Assembly (NCBI GenBank): GCA_900321645.1
Contig: ONWZ01000078.1
Location: 1 to 9,755 of the forward strand
Direction of reading: 5' to 3'
DNA length: 9,755 nt
Source: an uncultured Eubacteriales bacterium
Lineage (GTDB): Bacteria; Bacillota_I; Bacilli_A; RF39; UBA660
Below, piece by piece: positions 1 to 5,174 of this stretch. Every line of letters starts with the position of its first letter. Positions within the stretch are counted from its first letter, which is position 1. The translations under genes were made by a program, and so were the position numbers. A model generated the notes under the pieces. That model made no database searches, was not told where the DNA came from, and saw nothing but the letters and a program-made list of their open reading frames with translations.

Positions 1-557
1 ATTACGCTATCATAATACTTTTCTAAATCATCTAGTTTTATCTTCTCTAAATCTTCTAAATAGCCATATCCATTATAAGCATATGGCATATCACCAGTAG
101 TTTCTAATAATTTTAACAATGAATATCTTATTCGATTATCTTTAATACTTTCGATACTCTTTTTAATTTTTCTTTTACATTTAGGAATATCATTATCTAA
201 TTTCGGATTAAAGATTAGGTCTAAAAAGAATTTAATTGATTCTTCGTTCATTCCCTCTTCGGTATAGATTTCGTTTAAGAATTTTGTGCGAAAAGTCATG
301 ATGGCATAATTACCAACACGATAATTAGCAGCAACTAATTTCAAATCATATAAGTCTTCCGTCGCCATCGTCAAACTTTTCTCAGTTGGATAATTAGCCG
401 TCGCATTGACCATTAATTCTTTTAAAAGATTTCTAATTGTTATTTCATCTTTTTTAATTTTTCTTCGGAAAGCTACCCCCACTGTAATTGTTTTAAATTT
501 ATCCGTTTTGATAATATGCAAATTATATGCATTCATATCATAACAAGTATATTTCAT
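1..557 (-). CDS. yfmF: M16-family peptidase-like protein, YfmF type (C-terminal part beyond the left edge)
   Basis: About 185 N-terminal residues are visible; the frame stays open to position 1, so the gene is cut by the window. The ATG at 557 follows a GAGG ribosome site 7 bases upstream. The opening strand (LHIIKTDKFKTITVGVAFRR) and the later GYGYLEDLEKIKLDDLEKYY region match the first lobe of M16 (insulinase-like) proteins, specifically the YfmF-like group that is usually paired with an active YmfH-like partner. Where active M16 enzymes carry HxxEH, this protein reads LLKEL, keeping only the Glu, so it should not bind zinc or cleave peptides by itself. By family knowledge it would be the non-catalytic half of a heterodimer; a YmfH-like gene may lie further left. 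It sits 36 bases after deoD and may be co-transcribed with it. The family assignment is firm, the exact subfamily less so. Confidence 0.8.
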   Translation of the reverse strand, partial: MKYTCYDMNAYNLHIIKTDKFKTITVGVAFRRKIKKDEITIRNLLKELMVNATANYPTEKSLTMATEDLYDLKLVAANYRVGNYAIMTFRTKFLNEIYTEEGMNEESIKFFLDLIFNPKLDNDIPKCKRKIKKSIESIKDNRIRYSLLKLLETTGDMPYAYNGYGYLEDLEKIKLDDLEKYYDSV

Positions 558-593
558 AAATACCTCGCTTTCGCTATTTATTATTAACAATAT

Positions 594-1304
594 TTATAGT
601 TTTAAACTACTTTCCAATGCTAATGTAATCATATCATTAAGTTTCTTTTCACGTTCAAGACTACTTAATTTTTCATCTGAAAAGAATAAATCTGATACCG
701 TTAATAAAGCAGTGGCTTTTTTCTTAAACTTCCAAGCATTATTAAATAGGGCAAATGTTTCCATTTCAATACCTAAGACTTCTTTTTCCTTGCATCTTAC
801 ATTATAATCATATTCTTTTTCATAAAAAGCATCAGCACAATAAATATTTCCTTTAACTATTTTAATATTATTATTTTTAGCTGTACTTTCAATAATGTTA
901 TTTAGACTGCCATCTGAAAAGACTAACTTATCTTTAATGCCATCAAGTTCATTTGCATAATCACTTTCACTATAAGATCCTTTTACCAATATAACATCAT
1001 TTAAAGCTAATTTTTTATCGTACGCTCCACATGAACCAATCCTGATAATCACATCAACATCATAATCTTTAAATAGTTCATATGAATATATTCCCATACT
1101 GGGACATCCCATACCTGATGGGAAGATTGTCACTAACCTATCTTTATAATATCCCGTATAAGCGGTCATCCCCCTAACATTATTAACAAGTTTATAATCC
1201 TTTAAAAAGTTCTTCGCAATATATTCACTTCTTTTGGGATCTCCCGGCATTAAAACAACTTTTGCAATATCTTCTTTCTTACTTTCAATATGTACTGTGG
1301 CCAT
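594..1304 (-). CDS. deoD: Purine-nucleoside phosphorylase, DeoD type
   Basis: This 236-residue cytosolic enzyme is the usual length for trimer/hexamer-type DeoD, which splits purine (deoxy)nucleosides with phosphate into base and (deoxy)ribose-1-phosphate for salvage. Residues that bind phosphate and ribose are present at E. coli position +1: His5, Gly21 and Arg25 in VLMPGDPKR, Arg44 in NNVRGM, Arg88 and Ser91 in IIRIGSCGA. Met181 and Glu182 lie in GIEMETFALF. The catalytic acid Asp205 is in LLTVSD, with its partner Arg218 in LEREKKLNDM. A GTG nine bases further upstream (1313) is in frame, but it overlaps the ribosome site. The ATG at 1304 has GGAGAG eight bases upstream and gives MATVHIES, which matches the family start. 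The gene has its own promoter just upstream, after radC, and precedes the YfmF-like gene. All key residues are intact. Confidence 0.96.
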   Translation of the reverse strand: MATVHIESKKEDIAKVVLMPGDPKRSEYIAKNFLKDYKLVNNVRGMTAYTGYYKDRLVTIFPSGMGCPSMGIYSYELFKDYDVDVIIRIGSCGAYDKKLALNDVILVKGSYSESDYANELDGIKDKLVFSDGSLNNIIESTAKNNNIKIVKGNIYCADAFYEKEYDYNVRCKEKEVLGIEMETFALFNNAWKFKKKATALLTVSDLFFSDEKLSSLEREKKLNDMITLALESSLKL

Positions 1305-1312
1305 AATTATCA

Positions 1313-1318
1313 CTCTCC
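1313..1318 (-). promoter_or_regulatory. Ribosome binding site of deoD (decides the start)
   Basis: GGAGAG on the minus strand lies eight bases before the ATG at 1304. It overlaps the alternative in-frame GTG at 1313, which rules against that GTG as the start. Confidence 0.8.
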
Positions 1319-1324
1319 AATATT

Positions 1325-1353
1325 ATTATACCTAAAATTATCATTTATGTCTA
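1325..1353 (-). promoter_or_regulatory. Promoter of deoD (TAGACA-17-TATAAT)
   Basis: On the minus strand TAGACA (1353-1348) and a perfect TATAAT (1330-1325) are separated by 17 bases, matching a housekeeping sigma-A promoter with one mismatch in the -35 box. Transcription would start near 1318-1321, leaving a leader of only about 15-18 bases in which the ribosome site is almost at the 5' end. The promoter occupies nearly the whole gap between radC and deoD. Confidence 0.75.
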
Positions 1354-1355
1354 TT

Positions 1356-2033
1356 TTATATTTTACCATTATCATAAAAACTATAATAGCTATTATTACC
1401 AATAATAACATGATCAAGTAAATTTATCCCATGAATCATCCCTATTTCCTTTATTTTTAACGTCGTAAGTATGTCTTCCTTACTAGGTAAGGTATCACCC
1501 GAAGGATGATTATGAATGCAAATAATACTACTTGCAGATAATAAATAAGCTTCTTTAAAGATTTCTCTTGGATGAACCACCGAATTATTAATTGTTCCCA
1601 CAAAAAGACATTTCTTGCCTAGATAATTACCTTTCGTATCTAAATATACGACATAAAAGTATTCTTGCTTTTTATCACCGATAATATCTCTAAAATGTTC
1701 ATAAATAGCTAAAGCATTATTTAGCTTTATTTTTTTATCATCGTTTTTAGTATACACTCTTCTTCCTAGTTCAATGGCTGCTTTAAGTTCAATTGCTTTA
1801 ACCTTCCCAATTCCTGTAATCTTCATAAGTGAACTAATTCCAATATCTTTTAACTGTGTGATATCTCCGACTACCTCTAATAGTTTTAAAGCCACTTCTT
1901 TTACATTATAATCTTTACTTCCCGTCTTTAAGATAATAGCGATTAATTCTTCATTAGATAAGTTTTCAGCTCCACAATTATATAATCTTTCCCTTGGTTT
2001 ATCGCTATTAGGTATCTTCTTAAAATCTATCAT
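1356..2033 (-). CDS. radC: RadC family protein (JAB1/MPN domain, UPF0758)
   Basis: This 225-residue protein has the usual RadC length and layout. The N-terminal part carries a helix-hairpin-helix-like segment (ITGIGKVKAIELKAAIELG, about residues 72-90). The C-terminal half is an MPN/JAMM domain with Glu124, His174-x-His176, then Ser184-x-x-Asp187, exactly the HxHx7SxxD zinc pattern, within the hallmark HNHPSGD. The ATG at 2033 follows a near-perfect AGGAGG. The family was named for DNA repair, but its biochemical role remains unsettled; the zinc site is predicted to be intact here. The stop codon of the upstream YhcG-like gene lies just before this ribosome site, so the two are very likely translated from one transcript. 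No hairpin terminator is evident after the stop before the deoD promoter. Confidence 0.95.
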   Translation of the reverse strand: MIDFKKIPNSDKPRERLYNCGAENLSNEELIAIILKTGSKDYNVKEVALKLLEVVGDITQLKDIGISSLMKITGIGKVKAIELKAAIELGRRVYTKNDDKKIKLNNALAIYEHFRDIIGDKKQEYFYVVYLDTKGNYLGKKCLFVGTINNSVVHPREIFKEAYLLSASSIICIHNHPSGDTLPSKEDILTTLKIKEIGMIHGINLLDHVIIGNNSYYSFYDNGKI

Positions 2034-2041
2034 ACATCCTC

Positions 2042-2947
2042 CTACACTAGTTCATATGTTGTTTCATAAATATTATCATTATAACAATACTTGATTATAT
2101 ATTTATTATTTTCTCTAGCAACAATTATCCCAATTGTTTTATTGTGGCTAATTTTCTTAATATTTTGATCGACATAATTCATATAAACTCTTATTTGTCC
2201 AATATGCTCTTTCTTTAATTCCGTCACTTTAAGTTCAACCACTACATAACAATTGAATTCAATGTTAAATAATAAAATATCCATATAATTATATCTACTA
2301 CCCAATTTAATCTTATATTCATTAGCAATATAACAAAAGCCTTCACCTAATTCCTTTAAAAAATCATCGATGTTTTCCAATATCAAATTCTTTAGCATTC
2401 TTTCAGTAATATTTTTAGTATTATAAATATTTTTAATAATAATTGGATGCTTAATTTCATCTCCAATATCCGAGTTATCATTATTAATTAGTTTTAACTT
2501 TGAAATATCATCTAATCTTTGATACTCATTTGATTTTATCCTATTACGCAATTCTCTTTTAGATAGATTATATTTAACACAAATACCAATGTAATATTCT
2601 ATCTCATACTTGTTTTTTATAGAAAGTAATTCACCATAATGACTCCATGACAATTTGGTCGCCAGTGGCGACCATTTCTCATTTTTAAATAAAATATAAA
2701 ATTGTCGCATTTTTCTTAATGTTCTTTCATTATATTTTTTTCCAACTTCTAAAGCTAATCTTTGTGAATATTCCTTTATTAAGCCATCACCATATTTAGC
2801 TCTTGCTTCCCCACCTTGTGCTTCCACTAACAATTTCCCTACGTTATAGTATCTTTCCAATTCGTATCTATTCTTACTATAATCTTTTATTTGCTTATAT
2901 ACTTCATTATCAGTTAGTTCTTTTTTTATCTCATTATAATAGTTCAT
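2042..2947 (-). CDS. YhcG/DUF1016-type PD-(D/E)XK nuclease-like protein
   Basis: This 301-residue protein has two parts typical of the YhcG family. Residues about 25-145 form the helical DUF1016 N-terminal domain, recognisable by YYNVGKLLVEAQGGEARAKYG and by LSWSHYGELLSI. Residues about 200-290 form a PD-(D/E)XK nuclease fold with Asp223 in YMDILLF, Glu238-Leu-Lys240 in YVVVELK, Gln251 in HIGQIRVYMNYVD and the strand KTIGIIVARE. The candidate catalytic D...ExK set is complete. The family is often found near mobile or defence loci in other genomes, but its substrate is not well established. The ATG at 2947 has GGGATGG upstream. Its TAG stop is eight bases before the radC ATG, within the radC ribosome site region, so the pair probably forms a two-gene operon. 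The upstream gap carries two direct repeats. Confidence 0.88.
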   Translation of the reverse strand: MNYYNEIKKELTDNEVYKQIKDYSKNRYELERYYNVGKLLVEAQGGEARAKYGDGLIKEYSQRLALEVGKKYNERTLRKMRQFYILFKNEKWSPLATKLSWSHYGELLSIKNKYEIEYYIGICVKYNLSKRELRNRIKSNEYQRLDDISKLKLINNDNSDIGDEIKHPIIIKNIYNTKNITERMLKNLILENIDDFLKELGEGFCYIANEYKIKLGSRYNYMDILLFNIEFNCYVVVELKVTELKKEHIGQIRVYMNYVDQNIKKISHNKTIGIIVARENNKYIIKYCYNDNIYETTYELV

Positions 2948-3004
2948 AAATCCATCCCTTCATTAATGATATTGATAGTTTTTTGACGTTTTACTTTTAA
3001 TGTG

Positions 3005-3040
3005 CAAAATATTACCAAAGATAATCAAAATATTACCAAA
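3005..3040. repeat. Two 15-bp direct repeats with 21-bp period upstream of the YhcG-like gene
   Basis: CAAAATATTACCAAA occurs at 3005-3019 and again, identically, at 3026-3040, spaced 21 bases start to start, which is two helical turns. A 12-base core of it, AATATTACCAAA, recurs at 4360-4371 over the -10 box of the promoter for the two downstream surface genes. The position between the surface-gene terminator and the YhcG-like start suggests an operator. I could not place a convincing -35/-10 pair here, so its role is open. Confidence 0.6.
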
Positions 3041-3047
3041 ACAAGGC

Positions 3048-3073
3048 AAAAAAAAGAATGACTAAGCATTCTT
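3048..3073 (-). terminator. Intrinsic terminator after the surface-protein operon
   Basis: On the minus strand a seven-base stem AAGAATG / CATTCTT with a six-base loop begins five bases after the TAA stop at 3078. It runs directly into a tract of eight T residues ending at 3048. This is a plain Rho-independent terminator shape, if AT-rich. It separates the secreted-protein genes from the YhcG-radC pair. Confidence 0.8.
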
Positions 3074-3077
3074 ATAT

Positions 3078-3725
3078 TTATGAATTTATAAAGTTTGAAG
3101 TTATTGTACTACCATGCGTTGATGTAAATGATAATTGCCCAGTAAATGTTTTATTTTGATCGTCAAGCTGATTATTTCCTGGATCACTTATCCAAATAGC
3201 AAGATATATATCTTTAGTTGTACTGCTTGTAGAACCATCACTTAGTGACACAGTAACATCTGTACTATTTAGTTTAAAATAATTAATTGCATTAGCAGTT
3301 CTATTAATAGCTGTCGCCGTACTAATAGCCGTGTATGTACTACCACTAAGTGTAAACAATTGATATTTTAAATTATTAGTCGTATAAGTAGAAGTTAAAG
3401 TTTTTAAATTACCAGTCATCGTCTCTGCACTACCACTATTTGTAAATCTAATACGATATAAAGTACAAAGTCCATATCCTCTAGTATCTTCACATACATG
3501 ACTACTATTAAGTGTACTTACAATTAAATTGTCAGCAACCGGTATTAACTTTCCACTCTTAATTGCTGTTGCATCCAAGTTAACATTGAAATCATATGTT
3601 CTACCACCAATAGTAGTATTATTACTGACATTACCTATTGATAAATAAGCAAATGTACCTCCAAGAGCCGTAAATACTACCGCACTAATAACTAAAACTA
3701 AAATTAAACTTTTGTTAATTTTCAA
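3078..3725 (-). CDS. Secreted SipW-cognate/TasA-like surface protein, paralogue 3
   Basis: This 215-residue exported protein starts with Lys residues and a hydrophobic stretch ending GGTFAYLS, the hallmark of SipW-cognate signal peptides (TasA/camelysin-like), with cleavage expected near TFA. The mature part is Thr/Ser/Asn-rich and probably beta-rich. It has Cys78 and Cys87 (CX8C) followed by LYRIRFTNSG, then LKYQLF, AIWISDPG, and a closing strand ending ITSNFINS. The same blocks recur in the two neighbouring paralogues. An in-frame GTG at 3734 overlaps the ribosome site; the TTG at 3725 lies eight bases from AGGGAG and is preferred. It follows paralogue 2 closely and is followed by a terminator. 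The family's fibre or matrix role is known for TasA; for this protein it is inferred. No lipobox or sortase motif is visible. Confidence 0.82.
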   Translation of the reverse strand: MKINKSLILVLVISAVVFTALGGTFAYLSIGNVSNNTTIGGRTYDFNVNLDATAIKSGKLIPVADNLIVSTLNSSHVCEDTRGYGLCTLYRIRFTNSGSAETMTGNLKTLTSTYTTNNLKYQLFTLSGSTYTAISTATAINRTANAINYFKLNSTDVTVSLSDGSTSSTTKDIYLAIWISDPGNNQLDDQNKTFTGQLSFTSTHGSTITSNFINS

Positions 3726-3733
3726 TGAAATCA

Positions 3734-3739
3734 CTCCCT
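3734..3739 (-). promoter_or_regulatory. Ribosome binding site of surface paralogue 3 (supports a TTG start)
   Basis: AGGGAG on the minus strand lies eight bases before the TTG at 3725. It shares a base with the competing GTG at 3734, so the GTG could not use it. The TTG start gives MKINKSL, similar to the MKPNKFM of the neighbouring paralogue. Confidence 0.7.
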
Positions 3740-3745
3740 AACAAT

Positions 3746-4339
3746 CTATGATGAAAACGTACCTGTTACCCTAGATCCAAATGCAGATGTATAGGTAACT
3801 GTAGCACTAAAATTACCATTTGCATCATCACCACTTTGATCATAATTAAAATTAGGTAACCACATAATAAGCGTAAAAGTCCTCTCAGTACCACTAGCTA
3901 AACTAAACTTATTGCCCAAACTTTGCTCGTTACCGGCATCAACAACCACCGCACTTTGATAAACATTATCATTATTATCTAATACAAGATACTTAAAATT
4001 AGTAATGTCCTCCAAAGTAAAATTAATGGTTCCTACGAATTCCGTATCCTGCCCATCGTTTCCTACTTTAATCGTGTATGCACTACAAGCGCCACTACCA
4101 TATTTATCAACGCATTGATTTTGATATGCTATATTAATATCAGTATCGTTAGTTGGTATTAAACCATTACCAGTATATAATGGTAAAACATCTAATTTAA
4201 TATTAATTACCGCCGCTTCTGTTGCAACCGCCCCTTCAGTGCTTGAAGCACTAATTGCAAAATAAGCAAATGTTGAGCCAATCAGTATTACTAACATCGT
4301 TAAAATTGATATAATTAGCATAAATTTATTAGGTTTCAT
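3746..4339 (-). CDS. Secreted SipW-cognate/TasA-like surface protein, paralogue 2
   Basis: This 197-residue exported protein has a short basic start, a hydrophobic stretch (about residues 6-21), then GSTFAYFAIS, a SipW-cognate signal sequence. The mature part contains Cys76 and Cys85 (CX8C), AYTIKVGNDG, LKYLVLD in the middle and LIMWLPNF. The closing strand ends RVTGTFSS. It aligns block by block with the paralogues on both sides. The ATG at 4339 is preceded by AGGGTGA five bases away. It has its own promoter and is followed within 20 bases by paralogue 3, so the two form an operon separate from paralogue 1. Function as a cell-surface or matrix subunit is inferred from the TasA-type signal. 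No signal peptidase SipW gene is present in this window. Confidence 0.82.
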   Translation of the reverse strand: MKPNKFMLIISILTMLVILIGSTFAYFAISASSTEGAVATEAAVINIKLDVLPLYTGNGLIPTNDTDINIAYQNQCVDKYGSGACSAYTIKVGNDGQDTEFVGTINFTLEDITNFKYLVLDNNDNVYQSAVVVDAGNEQSLGNKFSLASGTERTFTLIMWLPNFNYDQSGDDANGNFSATVTYTSAFGSRVTGTFSS

Positions 4340-4360
4340 CTATATCACCCTACTATAATA

Positions 4361-4389
4361 ATATTACCAAAAAAATAACTAAATTGCAA
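4361..4389 (-). promoter_or_regulatory. Promoter of surface paralogues 2 and 3 (TTGCAA-17-TAATAT)
   Basis: On the minus strand TTGCAA (4389-4384) and TAATAT (4366-4361) are 17 bases apart, upstream of paralogue 2 and downstream of the paralogue 1 terminator. The spacer contains a run of seven T residues, and the -10 box is embedded in the AATATTACCAAA element also found twice before the YhcG-like gene. Confidence 0.65.
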
Positions 4390-4403
4390 TATTATTCCTA
4401 AAG

Positions 4404-4436
4404 AAAAAAGATTAATGTCATAAACATTAACCTTTT
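4404..4436 (-). terminator. Intrinsic terminator after surface paralogue 1
   Basis: A 12-base stem (AAAAGGTTAATG / CATTAATCTTTT on the minus strand, with one G-U pair) with a seven-base loop lies about 20 bases after the stop at 4456. It ends in a run of six T residues. It would uncouple paralogue 1 from the next two genes or reduce readthrough into them. Confidence 0.85.
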
Positions 4437-4455
4437 ATCATCAATTCTTATATTA

Positions 4456-5082
4456 CTATGATGTAAATGTAGAAGTAACACCACCGCCGGCGCCTTCAAA
4501 TCTAACTGTTCCAGTAAATGATTTGCTAGCATCAGCAGATGTTTGATCTGAGCCTTGTTCTTCAACCCAAACAGCAACATAATAAGTAGCACTATTTCCG
4601 CTTTGTCCAGTTGCAGCTAAAGTAACATTAGATTTAAATGCAGTTACACTAGTAGCATTACCTGCAGTAAAACCACTTTGAGTTGTAGTAGCAGTTGCAA
4701 GTTCAGTCCATTTTAAATTTGTAACTGTACCATTTAATGTAAATGTACCATTAACAACGATAGCTGAAGTACCGCCATTAGTAACTGTTATTTCATATAC
4801 TTGACAAACAGTGTTACCATTTCCATCAACACAACTATGGTTATTAGTACCAACTAACGCACTGCCAAGACCTGTAGCATATTGAGGTACAAGCTTACCA
4901 GAAGCGTCTGTAGTAACCTTTGTAACAGCCAACGTTAAGTCAGCACTAGAAGTTTCACCAGTTACAGTTGTTGTATTTTCAGCACTAGCAGCGAAGAATG
5001 CAAATGTAGCGCCAATAATAGCTACAACTAGTGTTGCAACACCAATTACTCCATAAAATATTCCTTGTCCTTTGTTTTCCAT
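4456..5082 (-). CDS. Secreted SipW-cognate/TasA-like surface protein, paralogue 1
   Basis: This 208-residue exported protein has a hydrophobic segment (about residues 9-24) ending GATFAFFAAS, a SipW-cognate signal sequence. The mature part is very rich in Thr, Val, Ala and Gly. It carries Cys84 and Cys93 (CX8C), VYEITVTNGG, LKWTEL and YYVAVWVEEQ, then FTGTVRF, a Gly-rich loop and the ending GVTSTFTS. It shares all these blocks with the other two paralogues. The ATG at 5082 has AAGGAGG upstream. With its own strong promoter, the best ribosome site of the three and its own terminator, it may be the most abundant of the set; that is inference. By analogy to TasA it could form extracellular fibres or a surface coat. 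Type IV pilin features are not seen. Confidence 0.83.
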   Translation of the reverse strand: MENKGQGIFYGVIGVATLVVAIIGATFAFFAASAENTTTVTGETSSADLTLAVTKVTTDASGKLVPQYATGLGSALVGTNNHSCVDGNGNTVCQVYEITVTNGGTSAIVVNGTFTLNGTVTNLKWTELATATTTQSGFTAGNATSVTAFKSNVTLAATGQSGNSATYYVAVWVEEQGSDQTSADASKSFTGTVRFEGAGGGVTSTFTS

Positions 5083-5109
5083 TTTTTTCTTATCCTCCTT
5101 ACTATCTAA

Positions 5110-5138
5110 ATGATATCAAAAAATTTGGTAAAAATCAA
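5110..5138 (-). promoter_or_regulatory. Promoter of surface paralogue 1 (TTGATT-17-TATCAT, extended -10)
   Basis: On the minus strand TTGATT (5138-5133) and TATCAT (5115-5110) are 17 bases apart, and a TG precedes the -10 box as in extended -10 promoters. It sits inside the gap between the coiled-coil gene stop and the paralogue 1 ribosome site. Confidence 0.65.
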
Positions 5139-5150
5139 TACCATTTGATA
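5114..5150. repeat. Imperfect palindrome over the paralogue 1 promoter
   Basis: Outer arms TATCAAA and TTTTGATA and inner arms TGGTA and TACCA (minus-strand reading) flank an eight-base centre, with a few unpaired bases on one side. It spans the -35 box and the edge of the -10 box, so it may be an operator. On the minus strand no T tract follows the arms, so it is not a good terminator for the ATPase operon. Confidence 0.45.
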
Positions 5151-5174
5151 AATTTTTTTGTTTTTTTTACACTT

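Noticed and set aside
3005..3040. Possible remnant of a CRISPR array
   Set aside because: There are only two 15-base repeats with a six-base gap, far too short for repeat-spacer units, and no cas genes are nearby.
4398..4592. Short minus-strand frame of 64 codons
   Set aside because: It overlaps the end of surface paralogue 1 and its terminator in another frame, has no ribosome site, and encodes a low-complexity Leu/His stretch.
3078..5082. Surface proteins as type IV pilins or lipoproteins
   Set aside because: There is no pilin-type Gly-Phe cleavage site with Glu5, and no Cys at the end of the signal segment. The G-x-T-F-A-Y/F pattern instead fits SipW-cognate signals.
5114..5168. Plus-strand hairpin followed by T runs, resembling a terminator
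   Set aside because: No plus-strand gene leads into it, and the arms overlap a good minus-strand promoter. It is more simply read as an operator-like palindrome next to A/T-rich DNA.
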